This document shows, piece by piece, positions 54,075 through 62,758 of a stretch of 64,000 nt of DNA. Numbering within the stretch: position 1 is the stretch's first letter; every line of letters starts with the position of its first letter. Made by a program: the position numbers and the translations under genes. Location of the stretch: positions 62,001 through 126,000 of the forward strand of contig JANOCT010000033.1 in assembly GCA_031412335.1 (NCBI GenBank), written 5' to 3'. The notes under the pieces were generated by a model that was given only the letters and a program-made list of their open reading frames with translations, was not told the DNA's origin and ran no database searches. This DNA is from JBBQYA01 sp031412335. GTDB lineage: Bacteria; Bacteroidota; Bacteroidia; Sphingobacteriales; Sphingobacteriaceae.

Positions 54075-54648
54075 ATGGACAGTACAATTATTTCCGCAGT
54101 CATTGCTACAACTGGTGTCATACTATCAGTTTTGATCAGCCTTTTAATTAATAAAACAGTTGAATAATGAATTGGATAAAATACATTTGACGATTCATGA
54201 AAATTATACTTCAAGATTGATTGAAAAGCGACTAGAATTTTATCCTTCAATATATGAGATATTGAGCGATATGGGGAAAAAACTTAAAAGAGTTGAAATG
54301 AAGTTTAATGATGAAAAAATATCTTTTAGTCAAATTGAGGACTTCAAGATTCATTATGATTTATTAAATTCGAAATATGCCTTAGTTTTTGGAAATGAGA
54401 GTAGTTCAAGATCTTATAAATTAAGAATATATCTTTTAGAGTTATTAAATAAACAAACAAAAGCTAGGGATGAAAAATTGACTGAAGCGCAAGTAGCAAA
54501 GATTCGAAATCTCATTGCTTCATTAGAATTCTCATTGAAAAGTGACTTGGGAATTTATATATCAGATTTCAATGATACGAGAGGAGAATTAAACATGAAA
54601 CATTATGGTGACGTAATCAAAATTCGAAAAGAAAGAAATAGTAGCTAA
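54075..54648 (+). pseudogene. Small membrane protein gene, frameshifted
   Basis: The frame from ATG 54075 encodes one hydrophobic helix (MDSTIISAVIATTGVILSV, then LISLLINKTV) and stops at 54165. The next frame takes over directly with NNELDKIHLTIHENYTSRL and runs to 54648 as a helical cytoplasmic domain. Dropping one G near 54162 joins them into ~190 aa. Start of the second part as a separate gene would need TTG at 54160. The whole unit lies inside a perfect 15-bp inverted repeat, with the stop codon in the right arm. Confidence 0.65.
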
Positions 54649-54788
54649 CATCACCTACAAGAAATTGGCGGTTCAGTATTTAAATTTAGTTCAGTTTTTC
54701 AATCAAACTTTTGTGCTGTCAAACAGTTTTCCCGCTAAGGGGAGAAAAGTCTTGCCCGAAATCGCCAACTTCTTAAACACACAAACCA
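54635..54788 (+). other. attC-like site S9 (right edge of the array)
   Basis: Left end GAAATAGTAGCTAAC (54635-54649) then ATCACCTACAAGAAATTGGCG; right part CCGAAATCGCCAACTTCTTA ending CACAAACCATTAAT at the rluD stop codon. AAGAAATTGGCG and CGCCAACTTCTT pair at 11/12. It is very like S8. Confidence 0.65.
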
Positions 54789-55823
54789 TTAATTTTCCAT
54801 TAAATCATCTCCATAAAATTTTCTCAATTTTTCTACAACCGCATTAAAGTCATCAGGTAATTCGCTATCAAAAAATATTGGATTTTTGGTAGTTGGATGA
54901 ATAAATCCTAAACTTTTAGCATGCAGAGCTTGCCTTGGAAGCAAGGTAAAGCAGTTTTGTATAAACTGTTTAAATTTTGCTGCTCTGCTTTCTTTTAAAA
55001 TTACATGACCGCCGTAGCTTTCATCACTAAAAAGTGGATGCCCGATTGATTTCATGTGAGCTCTAATTTGATGGGTTCTACCGGTTTCAAGTTTGCAAGC
55101 AATCAATGTTAAAAAACCAAATCTTTCCAAAACTTCATAGTGTGTAATTGCTTCTTTTCCTTTTTCAGGGTCGGAGTATATGGCCATAATTCTACGATCT
55201 TTAAGACTTCTGCCAATGTATCCACCAATAGTTCCGTTGGTTTCCAAATCTCCCCAAACCAATGCAATGTATCGTCTGGATATCGTATGATCATAAAATT
55301 GTTTTGCCAAAAAGGTCATCGCTAACTCATTTTTACCAATCAATAACAAACCTGAAGTATCTTTATCAATACGATGTACCAAACCAGGTCGAGCTACATT
55401 TCCTTTCAAGTTTGGTAAATTTTCGAAATGCCAAGCAAGCGCATGTATTAATGTATGGTGGTAATTGTTAAAACCAGGATGAACTACCATTCCCGCTTCT
55501 TTGTTTACAATTACAATATCATCATCTTCATAAATAATATTGATGGGTATATCTTCAGGGTAAATTGTGGTATCACGTGGAGGATGAGCCAACACAATGG
55601 AAATGATATCCAATGGCTTAACCCGATAATTTGATTTTACAGGCTTGTCATTGACTAAAATATTTCCAGCAGTTGCAGCATTCTGAATTCTATTTCTGGA
55701 AGCGTTTTCCATACGATTCATCAGAAATTTATCAATCCTTAGTAAAGACTGGCCTTTATCTACTGCAATTCTAAAATGTTCGTAAAATTCTTGTTCTTCT
55801 GGTTCGGCTAATATCTCTTCCAT
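54789..55823 (-). CDS. rluD: Ribosomal large subunit pseudouridine synthase, RluD/RluA family
   Basis: Converts specific uridines of 23S rRNA to pseudouridine. A 344-aa protein with an S4 RNA-binding domain (about 25-85, LLRIDKFLMNRMENASRNRI) and the catalytic domain with GLVHRIDKDTSGLLL, catalytic D153. QIRAHMKSIGHPLFSD is the typical C-terminal motif. The length and S4 domain fit RluD. Its stop codon is the right boundary of the cassette-like array, and its start faces the structured element at 55890. Confidence 0.93.
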   Translation of the reverse strand: MEEILAEPEEQEFYEHFRIAVDKGQSLLRIDKFLMNRMENASRNRIQNAATAGNILVNDKPVKSNYRVKPLDIISIVLAHPPRDTTIYPEDIPINIIYEDDDIVIVNKEAGMVVHPGFNNYHHTLIHALAWHFENLPNLKGNVARPGLVHRIDKDTSGLLLIGKNELAMTFLAKQFYDHTISRRYIALVWGDLETNGTIGGYIGRSLKDRRIMAIYSDPEKGKEAITHYEVLERFGFLTLIACKLETGRTHQIRAHMKSIGHPLFSDESYGGHVILKESRAAKFKQFIQNCFTLLPRQALHAKSLGFIHPTTKNPIFFDSELPDDFNAVVEKLRKFYGDDLMEN

Positions 55824-55889
55824 ATCGGGTAAAGATAAAATTATGAAAAAGGAATTTATTACCTATTTTTTGATAACATAACAAAATTT

Positions 55890-55994
55890 GCTAGTGCTGC
55901 TCTAGCCCGGATTGAAACGACATCCTTTTTGCTAGCTTAATTAACAAATTTTGATAGACTAACCGCAAAAAGATATAGTGTAAAGCCGGATTGG
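55890..55994 (+). other. Conserved structured core element, copy C
   Basis: Stem GCTAG/CTAGC (55890-55894 with 55902-55906), then CCCGGATTGAAACGACATCC and TTTTTGC; 3' half GCAAAAAGATATAGTGTAAA followed by GCCGG. GCAAAAAGAT pairs with ATC(C)TTTTTGC, one C unpaired, as in copies A and B. It has no terminal inverted repeats. It lies between divergent rluD and the desulfhydrase-like gene. Confidence 0.6.
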
Positions 55995-56021
55995 CTCCAA
56001 AAAATAAATTTATCTTCGTTC

Positions 56022-56921
56022 ATGTTTGAATTCCCAATACATAGTCCTTTGCAACAAATTCACCAACCACTATTATTTGGTAATGAGGTCGAAATTTGGT
56101 TTAAACGTGACGATATGATTCATCCATTTATTTCGGGAAATAAGTGGAGAAAACTAAAATATACTTTGCAAAAAGCAAAAGAGGAAAATAAAAATCATCT
56201 GATAACTTTTGGAGGTGCTTATTCAAACCATTTATTGGCTACTGCTTGCGCTGGTGCATTATTCGGATTCAAAACTACTGGATGGGTACGAGGCGAAAAG
56301 TCTGAAATTCTGAACGATACCTTGTTTTTGTGTAAGCAATTTGGAATGGAAATCAACTACATAGACCGGTCCACGTATTTGGATAAAATGGATTTTTATC
56401 TTGAAAAATATTCAAGTAACCAAACTACCTTTTTTATTGATGAAGGTGGTGCTGGCGAAAACGGAATAAAAGGTTGCTCGGAGTTGGTTGACGAATTAGA
56501 TCAGAATTTTGACTACATATTTCTCGCTTCTGGTACGGCTACTACTTTTGCTGGAATTGCCAAAGGATGTTTTCAAAAAAATCTAAAAACTAAGGTTTGT
56601 GGAGTGGTTATTCATAAAGGAATATCTGAACTTTCTGAAACATTAGAAAAATACATCCCTAAAGAATTTAAGGACCCAAATTATGAATTGAAAGAATATC
56701 ATTTGGGTGGTTATGCAAAAACTAATGTTGATTTTTTAAACTGGTGTACAAATTTTTCGAGTAAAACTGGAATTTTGCTTGACCCCGTTTATACAGGCAA
56801 AGCGGTTTGTTATTTATCAACGTTATGTATGCAGAATTTCTTCCCTAAAAACGCCAAAATTCTCTTCATTCATACCGGTGGTTTGATGGGAATAAATGGA
56901 ATGAAATCTAAATATTCATAA
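56022..56921 (+). CDS. D-cysteine desulfhydrase / ACC deaminase family PLP enzyme
   Basis: A 299-aa fold type II PLP enzyme. The PLP lysine is K41 in GNKWRKLKYTL, followed by GGAYSNHLLATA and the phosphate loop ASGTATTFAGIA. This family holds D-cysteine desulfhydrase and 1-aminocyclopropane-1-carboxylate deaminase; the two differ by a few active-site residues I cannot judge by eye, and most genes of this length without plant contact are desulfhydrase-like. Cytosolic. A structured repeat lies just upstream. Confidence 0.82.
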   Translation: MFEFPIHSPLQQIHQPLLFGNEVEIWFKRDDMIHPFISGNKWRKLKYTLQKAKEENKNHLITFGGAYSNHLLATACAGALFGFKTTGWVRGEKSEILNDTLFLCKQFGMEINYIDRSTYLDKMDFYLEKYSSNQTTFFIDEGGAGENGIKGCSELVDELDQNFDYIFLASGTATTFAGIAKGCFQKNLKTKVCGVVIHKGISELSETLEKYIPKEFKDPNYELKEYHLGGYAKTNVDFLNWCTNFSSKTGILLDPVYTGKAVCYLSTLCMQNFFPKNAKILFIHTGGLMGINGMKSKYS

Positions 56922-56980
56922 AATCATACTTTAAATTGTTTAAAGCATGATTTTGAAAAAATAAAAAAAAATCCTTTTCC

Positions 56981-57011
56981 TTGCTTGAAATGCCCTTTTC
57001 GGTTAAATTTG
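56981..57011 (+). promoter_or_regulatory. Promoter of the lysine transaminase gene
   Basis: -33-like TTGC at 56981-56984 and -7 box TAAATTTG at 57004-57011, 19 bases apart, fit the Bacteroidota TTTG-N19-TAnnTTTG form. The start codon is 20 bases further on. Confidence 0.5.
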
Positions 57012-57030
57012 TATCAAACCTAATTGAACT

Positions 57031-58362
57031 ATGTATAACTTGAATATTGCTCCTAACCAAGTTCAGGAGAGCTTGCAAAAACACATTCTAGCCGATGGTT
57101 ATGATTTAACTTTCGATATGGAGAAAAGTAGCGGCGTGCACATTTATGATCAAATGCACAACCGAACGATGCTTGACTTCTTTACTTGTTTTGCATCCGT
57201 GCCGCTAGGCTATAATCATCCTAAAATGATTGGAGATGAGGAATTTAAGAAAAATTTATTGTTGGCAGCATTAACAAATCCTTCCAATTCGGACATTTAT
57301 ACTACTCAATATGCACAATTCGTAGATACTTTTTCAAGAGTTGGTATTCCTGAATATTTGCCTCATGCTTTTTTTATAGCTGGCGGTTCTTTAGCAATTG
57401 AAAACGCATTAAAAGTAGCAATGGACTGGAAGGTTCAAAAAAATTACCAAAAAGGATATCAGCATGAAATAGGACATAAAGTTTTGCATTTCGAGCAAGC
57501 TTTTCATGGTCGATCTGGTTATACATTAAGTTTGACCAACACGCTTGCAGACAAAACTAAATGGTTTGCAAAATTTGATTGGCCAAGAGTTTCGAATCCT
57601 AAAATGGTTTTTCCGTATACAGATGAAAATTATGAAAATCTAATTCATAGAGAAGAACTTACTTTTAAACAAATTGAAATAGCTTTTCAGGAAAATAAAG
57701 ATGAAATCTGCGCAATTTTAATTGAACCTATTCAATCAGAAGGTGGAGATAATCATTTCAGAAAAGAATTTTTTGAAAAACTAAGAAAATTAGCCGATCA
57801 GCACGAATGTTTATTGATTTACGATGAAATACAAACGGGCGTTGGATTAACTGGGAAATTTTGGGCTCACGAACATTTTGGTAAAGATGCCCGACCAGAT
57901 ATTTTAGCTTTTGGTAAAAAAATGCAGGTGTGTGGAATTCTGGCTGGCAAAAAAGTAGACGAAATTGAAACCAATGTATTTAAAGTTTCTTCCAGAATTA
58001 ATTCAACTTGGGGCGGAAATTTAGTTGATATGGTACGTTCTTCTAAAATTATGGAAATAATTGAGGAAGATAATTTATTAGCTAATGCAGAAAAATCAGG
58101 AACTTATTTGATGGAAAAAGTTCAAGAAATAGCTGCAAAATATAGCGTTGTAACCAATGTTCGAGGTCGTGGTTTATTAGTTGCTTTTGATTTTCCGACT
58201 AAAGAAATGAGAAATAAATTTGTTGAAATGGGCATGGAGCACAATGTAATGTTCTTAGGTTGTGGAAATAATACGATCCGTTTCAGACCTGCACTAATAA
58301 TTACTCCTGAACATATTGACGAAGGAATGAAAATTGCAGAAAAAATAATTAGTACTTTCTAA
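57031..58362 (+). CDS. lat: L-lysine 6-transaminase
   Basis: A class III PLP aminotransferase that removes the epsilon-amino group of lysine to give 2-aminoadipate semialdehyde. The 443-aa length and N terminus (ESLQKHILADGYDLTFDMEKS) are specific to lysine epsilon-aminotransferases. The PLP lysine is K296 in LAFGKKMQVCG; D265-E266 in LIYDEIQTGVG bind the pyridine ring. FFIAGGSLAIENALKVAMDW is the phosphate-binding region. It is single, with its own promoter and a terminator behind it. Confidence 0.9.
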   Translation: MYNLNIAPNQVQESLQKHILADGYDLTFDMEKSSGVHIYDQMHNRTMLDFFTCFASVPLGYNHPKMIGDEEFKKNLLLAALTNPSNSDIYTTQYAQFVDTFSRVGIPEYLPHAFFIAGGSLAIENALKVAMDWKVQKNYQKGYQHEIGHKVLHFEQAFHGRSGYTLSLTNTLADKTKWFAKFDWPRVSNPKMVFPYTDENYENLIHREELTFKQIEIAFQENKDEICAILIEPIQSEGGDNHFRKEFFEKLRKLADQHECLLIYDEIQTGVGLTGKFWAHEHFGKDARPDILAFGKKMQVCGILAGKKVDEIETNVFKVSSRINSTWGGNLVDMVRSSKIMEIIEEDNLLANAEKSGTYLMEKVQEIAAKYSVVTNVRGRGLLVAFDFPTKEMRNKFVEMGMEHNVMFLGCGNNTIRFRPALIITPEHIDEGMKIAEKIISTF

Positions 58363-58380
58363 TTAATATAATCTTAAACA

Positions 58381-58408
58381 AAAAATGCCTGAAATTCCGG
58401 CATTTTTT
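58381..58408. terminator. Bidirectional terminator between lat and bshB1
   Basis: A 9-bp stem (58381-58389 with 58399-58407), a 9-nt loop, A and T runs on either side, between two convergent genes. Confidence 0.85.
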
Positions 58409-58425
58409 GTTTTAAAATTTATGAT

Positions 58426-59142
58426 TTAAATAAGATCAAATAGACTGTGAACTCCTAAAATTTTATCGCTAGTAAAACCTTCTGCATATCGTGCTTGTAT
58501 TAGTTTTCCAAATTCGGCATGTCTACCATGAAGGGCTTCAAAAAACTCAGGCCTTGAAATATAGGTTTCAGGTTCATCTGAATCTCCATCATGAAACTGG
58601 CTGGTAAATGCTTTTATCGATGCCATTTTAATTTCGATAAAATCTGAAATGTCAATTATTACATCTGGTTTAATGTAACGATCTTGAATAAAATGTAAGA
58701 GTAAATCGGCTTTCCAACTTGCTTGAATTTCTCCATTATCTTTCGTTTCAATTTTTCGTAAAGCAGCAAAAAATACCGAATCTTTTACCAATTGCGCTGC
58801 ACGACCATGATCTGGATGTCTATCATCCATAGCATTTGCTATAATAATGGAGGGCTGATACTTACGTATTATATGAATTATTTTTAGTTGATGATCTTTA
58901 TCGTTTGTGAAAAAACAATCATCCATCCTCAGATTTTCTCGCACATGTAAACCTAAGATTTTAGCAGATGCTGCAGATTCCAGATCTCTTAAATCTGCAG
59001 ATCCTCTTGTTCCTCTTTCACCTCGAGTTAAATCTATAATACCTACTTTTTTTCCTAGCGAGATATGTTTGGCAATAGTTCCACTACAACTCAATTCTGC
59101 ATCATCTGGGTGCGCAGCAAATACCAAAATATCTAATTTCAT
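58426..59142 (-). CDS. bshB1: Bacillithiol biosynthesis deacetylase BshB1
   Basis: Zinc enzyme that deacetylates GlcNAc-malate, the second step of bacillithiol synthesis. A 238-aa PIG-L family member with FAAHPDDAELSCSGTIA at the N terminus, GERGTRGSADLRDLESAASA (the BshB1-type segment) and MDDRHPDHGRAA. The full length and this segment separate it from the general PIG-L protein at 27827. bshA and bshC are not in the window. Bacillithiol is the main thiol in many Bacteroidota. It may share regulation with the peroxidase gene upstream on the same strand, 86 bases away. Confidence 0.93.
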   Translation of the reverse strand: MKLDILVFAAHPDDAELSCSGTIAKHISLGKKVGIIDLTRGERGTRGSADLRDLESAASAKILGLHVRENLRMDDCFFTNDKDHQLKIIHIIRKYQPSIIIANAMDDRHPDHGRAAQLVKDSVFFAALRKIETKDNGEIQASWKADLLLHFIQDRYIKPDVIIDISDFIEIKMASIKAFTSQFHDGDSDEPETYISRPEFFEALHGRHAEFGKLIQARYAEGFTSDKILGVHSLFDLI

Positions 59143-59228
59143 TTATTTTTTAAGAGATTAATTTTGTTGTTGGAAATAAAAAGCGTCTGTAATTTTTTAT
59201 TAAAGGTAGAAATTCCTTTACTTTTTTA

Positions 59229-59732
59229 TTACAATGCCGGAATAGCCAACAAACGCTCAATTTGTTTGGTAATTTTACTACTAGTTGGTTTCGTAAATGG
59301 GTAGAAAAAATCAACCACCTGTCCGTTCTTATTAATCAGAAATTTATGGAAATTCCATCTTGGAGTACTTGAAAATTTACCGTTTAATTTTTTAGTTGAT
59401 AAAAACTTAAACAAATCATGAGCGTAATTTCCTCTCACTCTTACTTTATCAAATATGGGAAACTTGACTCCGAAATTTACAAAACAAAACTTCATGAGAT
59501 CAGATTTCTCCAACGGTTCTTGGCTTCCAAAATCATTAGATGGAAAACCTAAAACTACAAAACCTTGGCTTTTATACTTTTCGTAAATTTCTTCTAATTC
59601 TTTCAATTGTGGCGTAAAACCGCATTCAGATGCAGTATTCACAATCATTATTACTTTATCTTTATAATCAGTTAATGGCACAGAAACTCCAGTAATAGTT
59701 GGAACTTCAATGTTGTAGATGTTTGGGAGCAT
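59229..59732 (-). CDS. Glutathione peroxidase family protein (cysteine type)
   Basis: A 167-aa thiol peroxidase that reduces hydroperoxides, in bacteria usually with thioredoxin as donor. The catalytic Cys is C37 in NTASECGFTPQ, the Gln is in PSNDFGSQEP, and the Trp in STPRWNFHKFLI, giving the full catalytic set with Cys in place of Sec. The resolving Cys in CFVNFGVKF is also present. It is one base from the DUF4294 gene upstream, so they are co-transcribed. Confidence 0.92.
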   Translation of the reverse strand: MLPNIYNIEVPTITGVSVPLTDYKDKVIMIVNTASECGFTPQLKELEEIYEKYKSQGFVVLGFPSNDFGSQEPLEKSDLMKFCFVNFGVKFPIFDKVRVRGNYAHDLFKFLSTKKLNGKFSSTPRWNFHKFLINKNGQVVDFFYPFTKPTSSKITKQIERLLAIPAL

Positions 59733-59733
59733 G

Positions 59734-60303
59734 TTAGTTTTGAGATTGTATAATAGATTCTATGTCGCGGTCGGTTTGTAAATCGTAAGGAGTTTTAAGG
59801 TTTGAACCAAATACTCTTGCCAATGACTGCCACAAAAAAGCAGAAAAATTTCCGTTATAATCTTTTAATAACTCATATCCGGTATTTCCTGTTTCACGAT
59901 CTAGCAACTTTATTAATATTTTACCTTGAGTGATCGTAAGATTCTTCAAGTCGTTTTCAAATCGGTCTTTAATTTCTTTTTCTGTTCTTTTTATTAATTC
60001 CCTTTTTACCTTGTTATCAGTCGTTAATGATAATTCATATTCTAATTGCCTGAATTTTTCGCCAGCAATTCTTGCATAAGGCAAAACCTTTAATACATCT
60101 CTTCTAAGTTTTGTATATTTTACTTCGTCTTTTTTACTTTTAAATATTCTGGTATCGGTAATTGTAACGGTTGATAAGAATCGAAAAGGCATGGTATCTG
60201 TACCATTAATATATGCTGCAACCCGAATAGAATCTGAAGTTAATTGTTTGGCTTGCAGATACATGGTTTGTAAAAACAGAATACAGAAAATAACTGTTTT
60301 CAT
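59734..60303 (-). CDS. DUF4294 family secreted protein
   Basis: A 189-aa exported protein. ATG at 60303 gives a signal peptide (MKTVIFCILFLQTMYLQA); the longer frame to 60345 would put 14 residues before it. The mature region has DTMPFRFLSTVTITDTR, KYTKLRRDVLKVLPYA and LLDRETGNTGYELLKDYN, the core of DUF4294, a family found mostly in Bacteroidota and unassigned. It overlaps no neighbour and precedes the peroxidase gene by one base. Confidence 0.85.
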   Translation of the reverse strand: MKTVIFCILFLQTMYLQAKQLTSDSIRVAAYINGTDTMPFRFLSTVTITDTRIFKSKKDEVKYTKLRRDVLKVLPYARIAGEKFRQLEYELSLTTDNKVKRELIKRTEKEIKDRFENDLKNLTITQGKILIKLLDRETGNTGYELLKDYNGNFSAFLWQSLARVFGSNLKTPYDLQTDRDIESIIQSQN

Positions 60304-60460
60304 TGGTGAACATTTATAAGTAAATAAACTGCTTATTGTTTGCAAAAGTATAGATTCGGATTAATATTTTCAGTTAATGCAAATGCAATTCCAATTCCTG
60401 AAATTGTTATGTTTTGAACACATATTTTATCATATTGTAAAAAATTATTGAGCACAATAC

Positions 60461-62668
60461 ATGGAGGAAGTTTTAATAAATCTGGGCGAAGAAAAAAAGG
60501 AAATTTTAAAAAGGTATCGGGCATTGTTGCGAGCATGCAAACCATCAATGCAAAAGGGTGATAAAAGACAAATCAGGCTTGCATTTGATATGGCTTTGGA
60601 AGGTCATAAAGATATGCGAAGAAAATCTGGTGAGCCTTATATTTTTCATCCGATAGCCGTTGCGCAAATTGCAGCAGAAGAAATTGGTTTGGGAACTACT
60701 TCTATTGTTTGCGCCCTATTGCATGATGTGGTAGAAGATACTACCCTAACTTTAGAAGATGTTGAACGAGAATTTGGTAAAAAAACAGCCACAATTATTG
60801 ATGGTTTAACTAAAATTTCTGGCGTATTTGATAGTACTAGTTCCATTCAAGCGGAAAATTTTAGAAAAATGCTTTTAACCTTGGCAGATGATGTGAGGGT
60901 GATTTTAATAAAACTCGCTGATCGATTGCATAATATGCGAACGATGGATTTCATGCCTCGTGATAAACAATTAAAAATTTCATCAGAAACAGTTTATTTA
61001 TATGCACCACTCGCTCATAGGCTTGGATTGTATAGTATTAAATCTGAGTTGGAAGATCTGTCGATGAAGTACACCGAAACAGCAACCTATAAATTTATTG
61101 CCCAAAAATTAAAAGATACCAAAGCCGAACGAAATAAATTTATTAAGGAATTTATAAGTCCATTAGAAATAGAATTAGAAAAACAAGGCTTGAAATTTCA
61201 GGTTTTAGGCCGACCTAAATCAATTAATTCTATTTGGAATAAAATGAAAAAACAAGGAATTCCGTTTGAGGAAGTCTACGATTTATTTGCCATTAGAATT
61301 ATTTTGGATAGTGTTTTTGAAAATGAAAAATCAGATTGTTGGAAAGCTTATTCAGTAGTTACCAATACCTACCACCCAAATCCAGATCGATTACGAGATT
61401 GGGTGAGCAGCCCGAAAGGAAACGGGTATGAATCATTGCATACCACAGTTATGGGTTCGGGTGGAAACTGGGTTGAAGTTCAAATTCGTTCAGCGCGGAT
61501 GAATGAAATTGCTGAAAAAGGATTTGCTGCCCATTGGAAATATAAAGAATCTACTGTTGACAATGGCTTAGATAAATGGATTCAAGAAGTACGAGAAATG
61601 TTGAGTAATCCAGAAGCAAACGCTTTGGATTTTATCGACGATTTTAAAATGAATCTTTTTTCGGATGAGATTTTCATTTTCACACCGAAAGGAAATTTAG
61701 TAAAACTACCAACTGGAGCTACAGCATTAGATTTTGCTTTCGAAATTCACTCCGATGTAGGGAGTAAATGTATTGGAGCAAAAGTGAATCACAAATTAGT
61801 GCCTCTAAGCTACAAGTTGCAAACTGGAGATCAGGTTGAAGTAATTACATCAAGCAAGCAAACTCCGAAAGAAGATTGGTTGAATTATGTGATTACAGGA
61901 AAAGCAAAATCAAAAATAAAAAGCTCTTTAAAAGATGTAAGAAAAAAAGTTTCGGATGAAGGAAAAGACTTGCTGGAACGAAAAATGAGATCATTGAAAA
62001 TTCCATTTAATTCAGGAAACATTCAAAAATTAAGCTATTATTTTAAAATCCCAACTACATTGGACCTATTTTATCAAGTAGCAACAGGCGTAATCGACAA
62101 TAAAGAATTAAAAGAATATGTAGCAGCCGAAAAATCAATTGAAACAAAAACACCGGAAAAAATTGATTCGGTGAATGTGGAAAATTTAATCAAAAAAGTA
62201 AAAAACACCGATTCTGGAGTGTTGGTAATTGGAGAAGATCAACAAAAACTAGATTACCGAATAGCAACTTGCTGCAATCCAATTCCAGGTGATGATGTTT
62301 TTGGATTTATTTCAGTAAGTGAAGGAATAAAAATACATCGCACCAATTGCCCAAATGCAGCTAAATTGATGTCGAGTTTTGGTTATCGGATCATTAAAGC
62401 TAAATGGACTAATCAAAAAGAAATAGCATTTTTGACAGGAATTAAAATTACTGGAATTGATGACGTGGGAGTAATAAATAATATAACCAAAGTTATTTCA
62501 AACGATTTGAAAATTAATATGCGTTCGATAACGGTTGATAGTGACGATGGAGTATTTGATGGTTCTATTATGGTTTATGTAAATGATACCGACCATCTCG
62601 ACAATTTGATTAAAAAACTAAAATCGGTAAGTGGAATCTTATCTGCAACGCGATTTGATATTGGTTAA
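60461..62668 (+). CDS. rel: Bifunctional (p)ppGpp synthetase/hydrolase
   Basis: Stringent-response enzyme that makes and degrades (p)ppGpp. A 735-aa long RSH: HD hydrolase domain (about 45-200; H63 in IFHPIAVAQ, H88-D89 in ALLHDVVED), synthetase domain (about 250-370; DLFAIRIILD and GYESLHTTVMG), TGS domain (about 400-470; IFTPKGNLVKLPTGATALDF), a conserved-Cys region (ATCCNPIPGDDV), and a C-terminal ACT domain. Both catalytic sites look intact. It diverges from the DUF4294 gene and leads into the Fur-family gene. Confidence 0.95.
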   Translation: MEEVLINLGEEKKEILKRYRALLRACKPSMQKGDKRQIRLAFDMALEGHKDMRRKSGEPYIFHPIAVAQIAAEEIGLGTTSIVCALLHDVVEDTTLTLEDVEREFGKKTATIIDGLTKISGVFDSTSSIQAENFRKMLLTLADDVRVILIKLADRLHNMRTMDFMPRDKQLKISSETVYLYAPLAHRLGLYSIKSELEDLSMKYTETATYKFIAQKLKDTKAERNKFIKEFISPLEIELEKQGLKFQVLGRPKSINSIWNKMKKQGIPFEEVYDLFAIRIILDSVFENEKSDCWKAYSVVTNTYHPNPDRLRDWVSSPKGNGYESLHTTVMGSGGNWVEVQIRSARMNEIAEKGFAAHWKYKESTVDNGLDKWIQEVREMLSNPEANALDFIDDFKMNLFSDEIFIFTPKGNLVKLPTGATALDFAFEIHSDVGSKCIGAKVNHKLVPLSYKLQTGDQVEVITSSKQTPKEDWLNYVITGKAKSKIKSSLKDVRKKVSDEGKDLLERKMRSLKIPFNSGNIQKLSYYFKIPTTLDLFYQVATGVIDNKELKEYVAAEKSIETKTPEKIDSVNVENLIKKVKNTDSGVLVIGEDQQKLDYRIATCCNPIPGDDVFGFISVSEGIKIHRTNCPNAAKLMSSFGYRIIKAKWTNQKEIAFLTGIKITGIDDVGVINNITKVISNDLKINMRSITVDSDDGVFDGSIMVYVNDTDHLDNLIKKLKSVSGILSATRFDIG

Positions 62669-62758
62669 TTTCTTTATTTCTACTTTTTTTTAAATGATTT
62701 CTTTTTTTATCAAACCTAAACGGGTTATTTTGATAATTTTACACCTTAATTGCTACCA

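Larger units (their letters stand above)
42621..54788 (+). mobile_element. Integron-like gene cassette array without integrase (CALIN-like)
   Basis: About nine gene units, nearly all on the + strand, separated by imperfect palindromes. Units have unit-specific inverted ends (GTT... on the left, ...AAC on the right): 42731/43471 13/14, 45989/47864 12/14, 47879/48888 8/10, 51341/52112 13/15, 54040/54649 15/15. Several spacers start AAC-NN-CACCTAC and end near CGCAAA...AGTTG. This is the layout expected of integrated integron cassettes with attC sites. No integrase or attI is in the window. The palindromes do not match the classical RYYYAAC/GTTRRRY boxes exactly, so the assignment is by architecture. 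Confidence 0.65.

Noticed and set aside
54665..54788. 60-aa open frame between the frameshifted gene and rluD
   Set aside because: It is a translation of attC-like site S9, whose two arms pair with each other.
42621..54788. Accessory region as a prophage or conjugative element
   Set aside because: No phage structural, integrase, relaxase or transfer genes; genes are single and each is bounded by its own repeats.
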